Notes under the pieces: model-generated | The model's database searches: none | What the model was told of the DNA's origin: nothing | What the model saw: only the letters and a program-made list of their open reading frames with translations | Shown here: positions 50,619-58,763 of the stretch, one piece after another | How positions within the stretch are numbered: the first letter of the stretch is position 1 | Layout: each line of letters starts with the position of its first letter | Translations under genes and position numbers: made by a program | Source of the DNA: Pseudonocardia sp. EC080619-01 | Lineage (GTDB): Bacteria > Actinomycetota > Actinomycetes > Mycobacteriales > Pseudonocardiaceae | DNA length: 64,000 bases | Direction: 5' to 3' | NCBI RefSeq assembly: GCF_001420995.1 | Contig: NZ_CP012184.1 | Location: 4,758,501-4,822,500 of the forward strand

Positions 50619-51677
50619 ATGCGCCTGCTCACCGCGGACGACTCGCTCCGGGCCCTGCTCGCCCGCCAGCTGCTGCTGGAGCGGGCCGACCTGGGCGTGC
50701 CCCGGGCCCTGGAACGGCTGGGCGGGCTGCAGACCCAGCACGCGCCGTCGGGCTATCTCGGGCTGGCCGCACGGCTCCGCGGGTTCGACCGGGCCGCGCT
50801 CACCGCGATGCTGCACGACGGGCGGGTCGTGCAGACCTGGGCGATGCGCTCGACGATCCACATGCTGAGCCGGCACGACCACCCGACGTTCACCGCGGCC
50901 GTCCGCGACGAGCAGCGGGCGGAGTGGCTACGGCTCCGCCGGGACGTCACCGGCGACGACATGACCGCCGCGGCGGCGGTCGTCGCGGATCTCCTCGCCG
51001 GCGGACCACGCCGCCATGCGGAGATCACCGCGGAGCTCGCGGCGCGCGGACTTCCCGCCGGGACCTTCCCCGGCGTCCAGCACTGGGTCCCGCTGGTCCG
51101 GGTGCCGCCGGCCGGGACGTGGACGACGCCCCGCGCGCACGTCTACGGCCTGGCCGCCCGGGGCGGCCGGGACACCGGCGACCCCGGCGAGGACGCCGTG
51201 CAGCAGGCCAGGGTCGAACTCGCCCGCCGGTACCTGCGTGCGTTCGGCCCGGCCTCCGCGCCGGACGTCGCCCGCTTCGCCGGCTGGCCGGTCCGCGTCG
51301 CCCGGACCGCGCTCGGGGAGCTGGACCTGCGCCGGTTCCGCGACGAGGACGGGACCGAGCTCGTCGACGTCCCGCGGGCACCGCTCCCGGACCCGCGGAC
51401 CCCGGCACCGGTGCGGTTCCTGGGCCCGTTCGACGCCGTGCTGCTGCTCGCCCACGCCGCCCGCGGACGGATCCTGCCCGCCGCGCACCGGCACCTCGTC
51501 TTCGCGACGAGCAGGCCCCGCTCGGCCCCGACGTTCCTGGTCGACGGCCGGGTCGCCGGCACCTGGACCCACGACGACGGCCGGGTCGTCACCTCGCCGT
51601 TCGCCGACCTCCCGGCCGCGTCCGCCCGCGCCGTCGCCGACGAGGCCGAGCGCCTCACCGCCTGGTACGCGGGCTGA
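50619..51677 (+). CDS. winged helix DNA-binding domain-containing protein (AlkX/HTH_42 type)
   Basis: 352 residues from ATG at 50619. RQLLLERADLGVPRALERLG, GLQTQHAPSGYLGLAARLRG, WAMRSTIHMLSRHDHP and RFLGPFDAVLLLAHAARGRI match the HTH_42 family (YcaQ/AlkX relatives), which bind DNA; some members are DNA glycosylases acting on crosslinks. Actinobacterial members of this kind are mostly uncharacterised. It sits after the LLM gene with a 37-base gap. Confidence 0.85.
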   Translation: MRLLTADDSLRALLARQLLLERADLGVPRALERLGGLQTQHAPSGYLGLAARLRGFDRAALTAMLHDGRVVQTWAMRSTIHMLSRHDHPTFTAAVRDEQRAEWLRLRRDVTGDDMTAAAAVVADLLAGGPRRHAEITAELAARGLPAGTFPGVQHWVPLVRVPPAGTWTTPRAHVYGLAARGGRDTGDPGEDAVQQARVELARRYLRAFGPASAPDVARFAGWPVRVARTALGELDLRRFRDEDGTELVDVPRAPLPDPRTPAPVRFLGPFDAVLLLAHAARGRILPAAHRHLVFATSRPRSAPTFLVDGRVAGTWTHDDGRVVTSPFADLPAASARAVADEAERLTAWYAG

Positions 51678-51751
51678 CCACGGCGGGATCCCGACGGCGC
51701 GTGGCAGGAACGACCGTGGACGGCCGGTTCCTGCCGCTCTACCGTCGGTCC

Positions 51752-52720
51752 ATGCTGCGCAGCGTCTCCGTGCTGGTGCTCGACGAGCTGGCGGTCTTCG
51801 AGTTCGGCGTGCTCTGCGAGGTCTTCGGCCTGGACCGCTCGGACGACGGGCTGCCCGTGCTCGACTGGTCGGTCTGCGGGATCGAGGCCGGACGGCCGGT
51901 GACGACGAAGAGCGGCGTCACGATCACTCCCGAGCACGGTCTCGACGCGCTGGCGGGCGCCGACCTGGTGTGCGTCGCCGCGACCGCGCTGCGCGAGTTC
52001 CCGCCGGCCGCGCTCGACGCGGTGCGGGCCGCGCACGCCCGCGGCGCCACCGTGCTCTCGGTCTGCTCCGGGGTGTTCGTGCTCGGTGCCGCCGGGCTGC
52101 TCACCGGCCGCCGCTGCACCGTGCACTGGAAGCACGCCGACGAGCTGCGTGCGGCCCATCCCGAGGCCCGCGTCGAGGAGGACGCCCTCTACGTCGACGA
52201 CGGCGACCTCGTCACCGGTGCGGGCACCGCCGCCGGGATCGACGCCTGCCTGCACCTCGTCCGCCGCGAGCTCGGCGGCGCGGTCGCCAACGGCATCGCC
52301 CGCCGGATGGTCGTCCCTCCGCAGCGCGAGGGCGGGCAGCGCCAGTTCGTGGAGCTGCCGGTCCCGGAGTGCACCGCCGACTCGCTCGCGCCGGTGCTGG
52401 CCTGGCTGCTGGAGAACCTCGACCGCGAGCACACCGTCGCCGGGCTGGCCCGGCGGGCCGCCATGTCGGAGCGGACGTTCGCCCGCCGCTTCGTGGAGGA
52501 GACCGGCACCACGCCGCACCGGTGGATCTCCGCGCAGCGGGTGCTGCACGCACGCACCCTGCTGGAGGAGACCGACCTCGGGATGGACGCCGTCGCCACC
52601 CGCACCGGGTTCGGCACGGCCGCGCTGCTGCGCCACCACTTCCGGCGTGCCCTCGGCGTCTCGCCGGCCGACTACCGCAGCACGTTCCGCTGCCACCGCG
52701 ACGAGCGCCGCCCCGCGTGA
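51752..52720 (+). CDS. GlxA-type transcriptional regulator (DJ-1/PfpI domain plus AraC-type HTH)
   Basis: 322 residues. The N-terminal ~190 residues are a DJ-1/PfpI-like amidotransferase fold with the cysteine elbow LSVCSGVFVLGAAGLL (about residue 108) and TVHWKHADELRAAHP. The C-terminal AraC helix-turn-helix pair spans about 220-315: LARRAAMSERTFARRFVEE, then AVATRTGFGTAALLRHHF and RALGVSPADYR. Such GATase-like regulators respond to small metabolites. The ATG at 51752 has no strong ribosome site and an earlier GTG at 51716 is possible. Confidence 0.9.
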   Translation: MLRSVSVLVLDELAVFEFGVLCEVFGLDRSDDGLPVLDWSVCGIEAGRPVTTKSGVTITPEHGLDALAGADLVCVAATALREFPPAALDAVRAAHARGATVLSVCSGVFVLGAAGLLTGRRCTVHWKHADELRAAHPEARVEEDALYVDDGDLVTGAGTAAGIDACLHLVRRELGGAVANGIARRMVVPPQREGGQRQFVELPVPECTADSLAPVLAWLLENLDREHTVAGLARRAAMSERTFARRFVEETGTTPHRWISAQRVLHARTLLEETDLGMDAVATRTGFGTAALLRHHFRRALGVSPADYRSTFRCHRDERRPA

Positions 52721-52769
52721 GGGACGGCACACCCGCCCGCCCGCCTGCGAAACGTTCCCGTATCGCACG

Positions 52770-53651
52770 ATGACGGGTATGCCCACCACGTCGTCGACCT
52801 CCGGCCCGTCCACCCGCGAGCGGATGCGGCGCGCGCCGGTCGAGACCGGCCTGGGCATGGTGCCCGACCCGGCGTCGACCGCCGAGCGGATCCGGCTGCG
52901 CGCCCCGATCACCGACGGTGTCCGCACCGACGGTGGACGGCTCCTGCCCGTGCTGCCCGCGCTGCTCGCCGACTCCGGCATCGGCTACCTCGTCTTCTCC
53001 ACCGCCAAGCTCGTCGCCGGTGCCCCGACCGTGGACCTGCGCCTGGACCTGACCGGCGTCCCCGCACCCGGCGCCCGGTGGCTGACCGCCGACCTGACCC
53101 TGCTGCACCTCGACGACGAGATCGGGATCGGCCGCGCCGAGATGTACGACGACACCGGTGTGCCGGTCGCGCACGCCGTCGTCACCATGGCGCTGACCGG
53201 CGTCCCGGACCGGCCGGGCGGGCTGGCATCGGGCGGCGCCGCGGTCGACGCCGGATCCGGCGGCGGTCCCGACGACGACACCGACTTCCGCTCCGAGCTC
53301 CCGCCGTTCGACCCCGCCCGGCTGGTACCGGACAACCTGGAGTCCGACGGCGACGACGCCCTGTTCACCCCCGGCCCGTCGACGGTGAACCTCAACGGCA
53401 CCACCCACGGCGCCGTCCTGACCGGCATCGGCGCCGCCGCGCAGGCCCGCCACCTCGCGGACCCGACCGCGCGTCCGCTCGCGCTGACCGTGGACTTCCT
53501 ACGGCCCGTCCAGGTCGACGCGCCGCTGCGGGTCCGCACCGAGACGGTCCGCGACGGCCGCCGGTTCTGGACGCTGCGCACCGAGCTGCTGCTGCCCGAC
53601 GGCCGTCCCGCGGTGCGCGTGACGGGCGGGGGCATCCGGGGCGCCGCGTGA
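52770..53651 (+). CDS. putative acyl-CoA thioesterase / double hotdog-fold protein
   Basis: 293 residues from ATG at 52770 (an alternative ATG is nine bases on). Two hotdog-like halves are suggested: LPVLPALLADSGIGYLVFST with LRLDLTGVPAPGARWLTADL (about 55-105), and TPGPSTVNLNGTTHGAVLTG with ALTVDFLRPVQVDAPLRVRT (about 205-265). GTTHGAVLTGIG resembles the glycine-rich helix region of PaaI-type thioesterases. A Gly/Asp-rich linker separates the halves. It probably hydrolyses an acyl-CoA, substrate unknown. Confidence 0.75.
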   Translation: MTGMPTTSSTSGPSTRERMRRAPVETGLGMVPDPASTAERIRLRAPITDGVRTDGGRLLPVLPALLADSGIGYLVFSTAKLVAGAPTVDLRLDLTGVPAPGARWLTADLTLLHLDDEIGIGRAEMYDDTGVPVAHAVVTMALTGVPDRPGGLASGGAAVDAGSGGGPDDDTDFRSELPPFDPARLVPDNLESDGDDALFTPGPSTVNLNGTTHGAVLTGIGAAAQARHLADPTARPLALTVDFLRPVQVDAPLRVRTETVRDGRRFWTLRTELLLPDGRPAVRVTGGGIRGAA

Positions 53652-53710
53652 TCGCCGGGGGCGACGGGGACTGTTAGCGTCGTCACCGACCGACGGCCGG
53701 AGGTGCGATC

Positions 53711-55129
53711 GTGACGTCCCCGCAGGTGCCCGTCCCGCGGCCGTACCGGGTGGCGGTGATCGGCTCCGGCCCCTCCGGCCTGTACACGGCGGAGGCCCTG
53801 CTGGAGGGCGATCCCGACGCGCAGGTCGACGTGTTCGACCGGCTCCCCGCCCCGTACGGACTGGTCCGCTACGGCGTCGCCCCGGACCACCTGAAGATGA
53901 AGTCGGTGATCCGGGCGCTGGTGTCCACCTTCGACGACGCCGACCGGGTCCGGTTCCTGGGCAACGTGCACGTCGGGGACGCGGCCGGCGGCGGCGCCGT
54001 GCCGCCGGAGGTGCTGCGCGAGCACTACCACGCCGTCGTGCACGCCACCGGCAGCGCGATCGACCGCGACCTCGGGATCCCGGGGGAGGGGCTGGCCGGA
54101 TCGGTCGGCTCGGGAGCGTTCGTGTCCTGGTACTGCGGCCATCCTGACGCGGCGGGGCCGGGACCCGCGCTGGACCGGGCCGGTGCGGTCGTCGTCGGTG
54201 CCGGGAACGTCGCGATCGACGTCGCCCGCATCCTCGCCCGCCCCGCCGACGACCTCGCCGCCACCGACCTGCACGACGCGGTCCTCGACCGGCTGCGTGA
54301 CAGCGCCGTCACCGACGTGCACGTCCTGGTCCGGCGCGGGCCGCAGCACGTCCGGTTCACCCCGGCGGAGCTGCGTGCGCTGGGGAAGCTGGACGACGTC
54401 GAGATCCGGGTGCACGACGACGGGATCCTCGCCGCCGGGGTCGAGGAGCCCGCGGAACGCCGGATGCGGCAGGTCCTGGAGACGCTCACCGAGTGGGCGG
54501 CCGACCCGCCCGGCGCCGGCGGCAGGCGACGGATCCACCTGCGTTTCCTGCGCAGCCCGGTCCGGCTCGTCGGGGACGGTGGAGACGGCGACGGTTCCGG
54601 ACGGGTTCGCGCGATCGAGATCGAGCGCAACGAGATCGCGCCGGACGGCTCGGTACGGGGGACCGGGGAGACGTCCCTGCTGGAGACGGGGCTCGTGGTG
54701 CGCGCCATCGGCTACGCCGGCGAGCCCGTCCCGGGCCTGCCGTTCGACGGTGCCGGCGGCACGGTCCCGCACGAGGCCGGACGGGTGGTGCTCGGCGGGG
54801 AGCCGCTGCGCGGCAGCTACGTCACCGGCTGGATCAAGCGGGGGCCGACCGGCGTCATCGGGACCAACAAGGGCGACGGCGCGGAGACCGCGGCCTCGCT
54901 GCTGGCGGACCTGCCCGGCCTCGCGACCCCGCCGCGGCCCGGCGGCGACGCCGTGCTCGACCGGTTGCGGGAGTTCGGCGTCGACCCGGTGCTGTGGGAG
55001 GACTGGCAGCGCCTGGACGCCGCAGAGATCGCGCTCGGGCAGCGGCGCGGCGGCACCGACCGGGTCAAGATCGCTGAGCGCACGGCGATGCTGGACGCCG
55101 CCCGGGGCACCCGGACCGGAGGCCGGTGA
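53711..55129 (+). CDS. NADPH-ferredoxin reductase, FprA-like (adrenodoxin reductase family)
   Basis: 472 residues. FAD motif RVAVIGSGPSGLYTAEALLE (about 13-32), PYGLVRYGVAPDHLKMKSV, NADP motif VVVGAGNVAIDVARILARP (about 158-176) and the C-terminal GWIKRGPTGVIGTNKGDGAE, all typical of FprA, which transfers electrons from NADPH to ferredoxin and can serve P450s. GGAGGTGCGATC precedes the GTG at 53711. No ferredoxin is adjacent. A link with the P450 at 42331 is possible but not shown. Confidence 0.93.
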   Translation: MTSPQVPVPRPYRVAVIGSGPSGLYTAEALLEGDPDAQVDVFDRLPAPYGLVRYGVAPDHLKMKSVIRALVSTFDDADRVRFLGNVHVGDAAGGGAVPPEVLREHYHAVVHATGSAIDRDLGIPGEGLAGSVGSGAFVSWYCGHPDAAGPGPALDRAGAVVVGAGNVAIDVARILARPADDLAATDLHDAVLDRLRDSAVTDVHVLVRRGPQHVRFTPAELRALGKLDDVEIRVHDDGILAAGVEEPAERRMRQVLETLTEWAADPPGAGGRRRIHLRFLRSPVRLVGDGGDGDGSGRVRAIEIERNEIAPDGSVRGTGETSLLETGLVVRAIGYAGEPVPGLPFDGAGGTVPHEAGRVVLGGEPLRGSYVTGWIKRGPTGVIGTNKGDGAETAASLLADLPGLATPPRPGGDAVLDRLREFGVDPVLWEDWQRLDAAEIALGQRRGGTDRVKIAERTAMLDAARGTRTGGR

Positions 55130-55174
55130 CCCGGTCCACCGGTGCGGGGCGACCGGTCGGTACGCGTCGACCGG

Positions 55175-55483
55175 TCAGTACGGGTCGACGGCGAGGACGA
55201 ACGGCATCGCGAGCATCCGGGTCTCGAACTCGTCGGCCTCGGACGGCGTCATCGACATCGTGCAGGTGACGGAGCTGTAGGCGACGCCCTCGCGGACGTC
55301 GACGCAGAACTCCCGCAGCGTGCGGCCGCAGGTCTGGAGTGCCGTCGCGACCTGCATGACACCCTCCATCCCGTCGCCGGTGACGACGGTGTGCCGCCGC
55401 GGCATCCGGGACGCGATGTCCGCGGCGCCGCCGGAGGAGGCGGGGAAGGCGAAGGTGGTCGGGCGGTCAGCGGTGATGCTCAT
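55175..55483 (-). CDS. small ACT-like protein, function unknown
   Basis: 102 residues from ATG at 55483. The C-terminal ~75 residues (RRHTVVTGDGMEGVMQVATA, LREFCVDVREGVAYSSVTCT, SEADEFETRMLAMPFVLAVD) suggest a strand-helix-strand-strand-helix-strand ACT fold like the small regulatory subunit of acetolactate synthase; this is weak resemblance. The gene is monocistronic, divergent from the Lrp-like gene, with a candidate leader peptide upstream on the same strand. Ligand and partner are unknown. Confidence 0.6.
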   Translation of the reverse strand: MSITADRPTTFAFPASSGGAADIASRMPRRHTVVTGDGMEGVMQVATALQTCGRTLREFCVDVREGVAYSSVTCTMSMTPSEADEFETRMLAMPFVLAVDPY

Positions 55484-55595
55484 GATGAGAAGGCTCCGTG
55501 CGTCACGAGGGAGAACGTGCTGTGTGAACGCGAGCCAGGTCTCGGCGTACGAGAGGGGTGCGCCTGGATGGGGCGCGGCGCGTCGGCGGCCTGGA

Positions 55596-55679
55596 TCAGC
55601 CGACGCGCAGTGCTACTACCGCGAGACGTCGTGCGGGCAGCGCTGCGGCCGGAGCAAGGGTGAGCTCGACGGAACGCAT
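55596..55679 (-). CDS. candidate leader peptide (27 residues) upstream of the ACT-like gene
   Basis: ATG at 55679 to TGA at 55596-55598. The product begins MRSVELTLAPAAALPARRLA and ends VVALRVG, rich in Leu, Val and Ala and using the rare valine codon GTA twice in a row. A TACGGT -10-like hexamer (55686-55691 on this strand) lies six bases upstream of the ATG, so a leaderless transcript is possible. A 112-base spacer with inverted CCAGG/CCTGG segments follows before the ACT-like gene. It could be an attenuation peptide sensing branched-chain aminoacyl-tRNA; chance is a real alternative. Confidence 0.35.
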   Translation of the reverse strand: MRSVELTLAPAAALPARRLAVVALRVG

Positions 55680-55778
55680 GCGATCACCGTAGCAACCAGG
55701 TGCGGCCTGCGCCACACGGGATCCGCGCACTAGCCTGTGCGGCGACCGTCAGACCCTGACCCGAGGGGGAGTCCCGTC

Positions 55779-56057
55779 GTGATCACCGCGATCGTCCTGG
55801 TGCACACCGCAGCCGACCGGATCCCCGAGACCGCGCAGACGATCGCGAACCTCGACGGTGTCGCGGAGGTCTACTCCTGCGCCGGCGACGTCGACCTGAT
55901 CGCGGTGGTGAAGGTGCGCGAGCACGAGGAGCTCGCCGACATCATCGCCGGGAAGCTGAGCAAGGTCGACGGCGTCGTCGGGACCGACACCCACATCGCG
56001 TTCCGCTCGTACTCGAAGGCCGACACCGACGCGGCCTACTCCATCGGCCTCGACTGA
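55779..56057 (+). CDS. stand-alone Lrp/AsnC-type ligand-binding (RAM) domain protein
   Basis: 92 residues from GTG at 55779, with GAGGGGGA upstream. The whole protein is an Lrp/AsnC effector domain: ITAIVLVHTAADRIPETAQT, LDGVAEVYSCAGDVDLIAVV and KVDGVVGTDTHIAFRSYSK. It lacks the DNA-binding helix-turn-helix, so it is not itself a repressor. Such proteins can oligomerise with full-length Lrp family members or sense amino acids. The position beside trpD and the ctaE-qcr block occurs widely in actinobacteria to my knowledge. Confidence 0.9.
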   Translation: MITAIVLVHTAADRIPETAQTIANLDGVAEVYSCAGDVDLIAVVKVREHEELADIIAGKLSKVDGVVGTDTHIAFRSYSKADTDAAYSIGLD

Positions 56058-56100
56058 GGGCGGATCCCCGGCTCTCCACCGCCCGGACGGCCAGGGCCGA

Positions 56101-56155
56101 CCACCCCTCCGTGTGGAATCGCTGCTCGAGGCAGCGATTACACACAGAGGGGTGG
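56101..56155. terminator. long imperfect hairpin carrying an AATCGCT palindrome (copy 3)
   Basis: Left arm 56101-56125 and right arm 56131-56155 pair over 25 positions with two mismatches; loop TCGAG. The inner part AATCGCTGC / GCAGCGATT resembles the elements at 26283 and 26455. It follows the Lrp-like gene by 43 bases and probably terminates it. Confidence 0.7.
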
Positions 56156-56217
56156 CCGTCGCCGGATGCGGTCACACCGGTGGGGACCGCGCAGCTTGCC
56201 CGCGGACCGCACTGGAA

Positions 56218-56284
56218 GACTGCAGACCGCGCCGGATGCCCGTGGCGGCGCCGGACGACTGCGGACCGCGCCGGATGTCCGTGG
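56218..56284. repeat. imperfect 28-bp direct repeat, period 39 bp
   Basis: Copies 56218-56245 and 56257-56284, starting GACTGCAGACCGCGCCGGAT and GACTGCGGACCGCGCCGGAT. A shorter diverged third copy begins near 56291. Confidence 0.75.
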
Positions 56285-56326
56285 TCCGCGGACTGCGCCG
56301 GACGACCGCGGACCCGGTGCGCCGAT

Positions 56327-56352
56327 GACCGGGCCGGGAGCCCGGCCCGGTC
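56327..56352 (-). terminator. trpD terminator hairpin
   Basis: GACCGGGCCGGG (56327-56338) and CCCGGCCCGGTC (56341-56352) form a 12-bp stem 28 bases past the trpD stop. A second small hairpin, GCTGCCGG-TCGG-CCGGCAGC, lies between. Confidence 0.7.
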
Positions 56353-56379
56353 CCCGCTGCCGGTCGGCCGGCAGCGCGC

Positions 56380-57423
56380 TCAGCCCGCGGCGAGCTCGGT
56401 GGACAGCGCGGCCCAGCGGGCCAGCAGGTCCGCGGCGGCGCCCGAGTCGATCGCCCGCGCCACGGTCTCCATCGCGTCGGCGACGGCGGGGGCCAGCGCG
56501 CCGTCCACCCCGCGGTGTGCGGCCAGGGCACCGGCGGCGTTGAGCAGCACGGTGTCCCGCACCGGACCGCCCTTGCCCGCGACCAGGTCCCGCACGACGG
56601 CGGCGTTGACCTCCGGCGGACCGCCGCGCAGCTCCTCGGCGGTCACCGGCCGGACCCCGAGCGCGGCCGGGTCCAGCGTCTCCCGGCGCACCGCTCCGCC
56701 GGAGGTGATCCAGACCGAGCTGGTCGTGGTCGTGGTCAGCTCGTCCAGGCCGTCGTCGCCGCGGACCAGCAGCACGGACTTGCCGCGCCGGGCGAACACC
56801 TCGGCCATCACCGGGGCCAGCCGGGGGTCGGCGCAGCCGATCAGCCCGGTCTCGGGCTGGGCCGGGTTGGACAGCGGCCCCAGGACGTTCATCGCGGTCG
56901 GGACGCCGAGCTCGCGCCGCACCCCGCCCGCGTAGCGCATCGCCGGGTGGAACGCCTGCGCGAAGCAGAAGCCGATGCCGAGCTCGGCGACGCAGCGCTC
57001 CACCGCCGCCGGGCTCAGCTCGATCGCGACGCCGAGCGCCTCCAGCACGTCGGCGGTGCCGGACTGCGACGACGCGGCCCGGCCGCCGTGCTTGACCACC
57101 GGCGCGCCGGCGGCCGCCACGACGATCGCCGACATCGTCGAGATGTTGACCGTCTGCGCCTGGTCACCACCGGTCCCGACGACGTCGACCGCCCGGCCGG
57201 GGACCTCCACCCGCAGCGCGTGCGCGAGCATCGCGTCGGCCATCCCGGAGATCTCGGCGGCGGTCTCGCCCTTCGCGCGGAGCGCCACGAGGAAGCCCGC
57301 GAGCTGCGCGGGCGTCGCCTCGCCGGCGAAGACCCGGCCCATCGCCCAGGTGGACTCCTCGGCGCTCACGTCCTCGCCACGCATGAGGCGGCCGATGACG
57401 GACGGCCAGGTCGGTGCAGTCAC
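56380..57423 (-). CDS. trpD: anthranilate phosphoribosyltransferase
   Basis: 347 residues from GTG at 57423. It joins anthranilate to PRPP in tryptophan synthesis. The family signature DVVGTGGDQAQTVNISTMS (about 82-100) binds PRPP, KHGGRAASSQSGTADVLEAL (about 112-131) follows, and FCFAQAFHPAMRYAGGVRRE contains the anthranilate site. It follows a degenerate receiver protein gene by 12 bases on the same strand, so the two are probably an operon. No other trp gene is adjacent. Confidence 0.95.
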   Translation of the reverse strand: MTAPTWPSVIGRLMRGEDVSAEESTWAMGRVFAGEATPAQLAGFLVALRAKGETAAEISGMADAMLAHALRVEVPGRAVDVVGTGGDQAQTVNISTMSAIVVAAAGAPVVKHGGRAASSQSGTADVLEALGVAIELSPAAVERCVAELGIGFCFAQAFHPAMRYAGGVRRELGVPTAMNVLGPLSNPAQPETGLIGCADPRLAPVMAEVFARRGKSVLLVRGDDGLDELTTTTTSSVWITSGGAVRRETLDPAALGVRPVTAEELRGGPPEVNAAVVRDLVAGKGGPVRDTVLLNAAGALAAHRGVDGALAPAVADAMETVARAIDSGAAADLLARWAALSTELAAG

Positions 57424-57435
57424 GCGGTGCGGTCC

Positions 57436-57906
57436 CTACTCGGTCTCGGTGAGCGTGCCGGCCCGGTGGTCGCGCAGCACCTGCGCGATCACCTCGGCCG
57501 CCTCGATCGGGTCCAGCGGGTGCACGAGCACCGCGTCGGCCTCCGACCAGGTGGCCAGCCAGCGGTCGTCGCGGCGGCGGACGGTGAGCACGATCGGGGG
57601 ACAGTCGGTGACCTCGTGGTGCAGCTGCTTCGCCACACCCATCCCGCCGGTGGGCTGGGCCTCACCGTCCAGGACCAGCAGGTCGGCCGTGCCCGCGTCG
57701 CACGCCGCGAGGACCTCGGCGATGCCGGAGGCCTCCACGTAGCGCACGCGCCCGACGTCCGGCGCCGGGCGCCGCCCGACCGCCTGGATGATGCTCTCGC
57801 GGACCTCGGGGCGGTGGCTGTAGACGAGCACGGTGCTGGTGCCCGCACTCGTCCCCGCCGCGCCACCGGCCGCGCTGCCGATCCCTGCCGCTGTTCCGCT
57901 CGCCAC
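57436..57906 (-). CDS. response-regulator-like receiver domain protein (degenerate)
   Basis: 156 residues from GTG at 57906, with a TAGTAT -10-like hexamer 8 bases upstream, so leaderless translation is likely. After an Ala/Gly/Thr-rich N-terminus the fold resembles a CheY-like receiver: STVLVYSHRPEVRESIIQAV, LLVLDGEAQPTGGMGVAKQL, and CPPIVLTVRRRDDRWLAT. The acidic pair usual at the first strand is absent (VYSHRPEV), and the conserved lysine is replaced in LVHPLDP. The central aspartate (VLDGE) is retained. It is probably a pseudo-receiver acting without phosphorylation, or binding a ligand. Translationally unlinked from trpD but in the same operon. Confidence 0.75.
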   Translation of the reverse strand: MASGTAAGIGSAAGGAAGTSAGTSTVLVYSHRPEVRESIIQAVGRRPAPDVGRVRYVEASGIAEVLAACDAGTADLLVLDGEAQPTGGMGVAKQLHHEVTDCPPIVLTVRRRDDRWLATWSEADAVLVHPLDPIEAAEVIAQVLRDHRAGTLTETE

Positions 57907-57914
57907 GGTGGCCG

Positions 57915-57920
57915 ATACTA
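57915..57920 (-). promoter_or_regulatory. -10 hexamer for a leaderless receiver-protein transcript
   Basis: TAGTAT on the minus strand, 8 bases before the GTG start at 57906. This spacing puts the predicted transcription start within a base or so of the start codon. Confidence 0.5.
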
Positions 57921-58080
57921 GGGGAACTCCCCGACACTCCCGAACGTCGATCGGTCGGGCACCGGCGACGGCGGCGCCCCGGCCTCCCGACCAGGCGAAG
58001 ACCTGCTGATCATCGGCACCGTTCGCCGATCGTGATGCGGGAAGGGGTATCCCGACAAGCCGTAGAAGTTCGCGTCGGGT

Positions 58081-58086
58081 CATAAT
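58081..58086 (+). promoter_or_regulatory. -10 hexamer for a leaderless ctaE transcript
   Basis: CATAAT, 7 bases before the GTG at 58094, which suggests transcription starts at that GTG. The hexamer overlaps an in-frame ATG at 58085. Confidence 0.5.
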
Positions 58087-58093
58087 GCCGGGC

Positions 58094-58693
58094 GTGACGA
58101 CAGCGGCACCCAACATCAGCGCGCGGATCCACTCGTTGAACCGCCCCAACCTGGTCAGCATCGGCACCATCGTCTGGCTCTCCAGCGAGCTGATGTTCTT
58201 CGCCGGGCTGTTCGCGATGTACTTCACCGCGCGGGCGCAGAACGACGGGCCCTGGCCGCCCCCGCCCACGCACCTGAACGTCCCCTACGCGCTCGCGATC
58301 ACGATCGTCCTGGTGGCGTCGTCGTTCACCTGCCAGTTCGGGGTGTTCGCGGCGGAGCGCGGCGACGTGTTCGGGCTGCGGCGGTGGTACCTGCTGACGC
58401 TGGCGATGGGCACGTTCTTCGTCGTCGGCCAGGCCTACGAGTACTACGAGCTGGTCGAGACCGGCACGACGATGGCCGCCAGCTCGTACGGCACGGTCTT
58501 CTACATGGCGACCGGGTTCCACGGCCTGCACGTCATCGGCGGTCTGGTGGCGTTCGTCTACCTGATCATCCGCACCAGGCTCAGCAAGTTCACCCCGGCG
58601 CAGGCCACCGCAGCGATCGTCGTGTCCTACTACTGGCACTTCGTCGACGTGGTGTGGATCGGACTGTTCGCCGTCATCTACTTCATCCGATAA
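58094..58693 (+). CDS. ctaE: cytochrome c oxidase subunit III
   Basis: 199 residues from GTG at 58094. The start is chosen because CATAAT lies 7 bases upstream and because known actinobacterial CtaE begins MT-type followed by ISARIHSLNRPN-like sequence; ATG at 58085 would add three residues. LNRPNLVSIGTIVWLSSELM, FAGLFAMYFTARAQ, FTCQFGVFAAERGDVFGLRR and the C-terminal SYYWHFVDVVWIGLFAVIYF are subunit III of aa3 oxidase, with five or so membrane segments. It is the first gene of the ctaE-qcrCAB block of the bcc-aa3 supercomplex. Confidence 0.95.
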   Translation: MTTAAPNISARIHSLNRPNLVSIGTIVWLSSELMFFAGLFAMYFTARAQNDGPWPPPPTHLNVPYALAITIVLVASSFTCQFGVFAAERGDVFGLRRWYLLTLAMGTFFVVGQAYEYYELVETGTTMAASSYGTVFYMATGFHGLHVIGGLVAFVYLIIRTRLSKFTPAQATAAIVVSYYWHFVDVVWIGLFAVIYFIR

Positions 58694-58763
58694 CGGGCCG
58701 AGCCCCACTTACGTCCCGAGACTCCCCACCCGCCACGACGTCGAGGTTGGAAGACCCCCAGCG

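Larger units (their letters stand above)
56156..56379. other. gene-free gap with a 28-bp direct repeat and trpD terminator hairpins
   Basis: A 28-base segment at 56218-56245 recurs at 56257-56284 with two differences (core GACCGCGCCGGATG). The trpD side contains the hairpins GACCGGGCCGGG (56327-56352) and GCTGCCGG/CCGGCAGC (56356-56375). No gene is credible. Confidence 0.6.
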
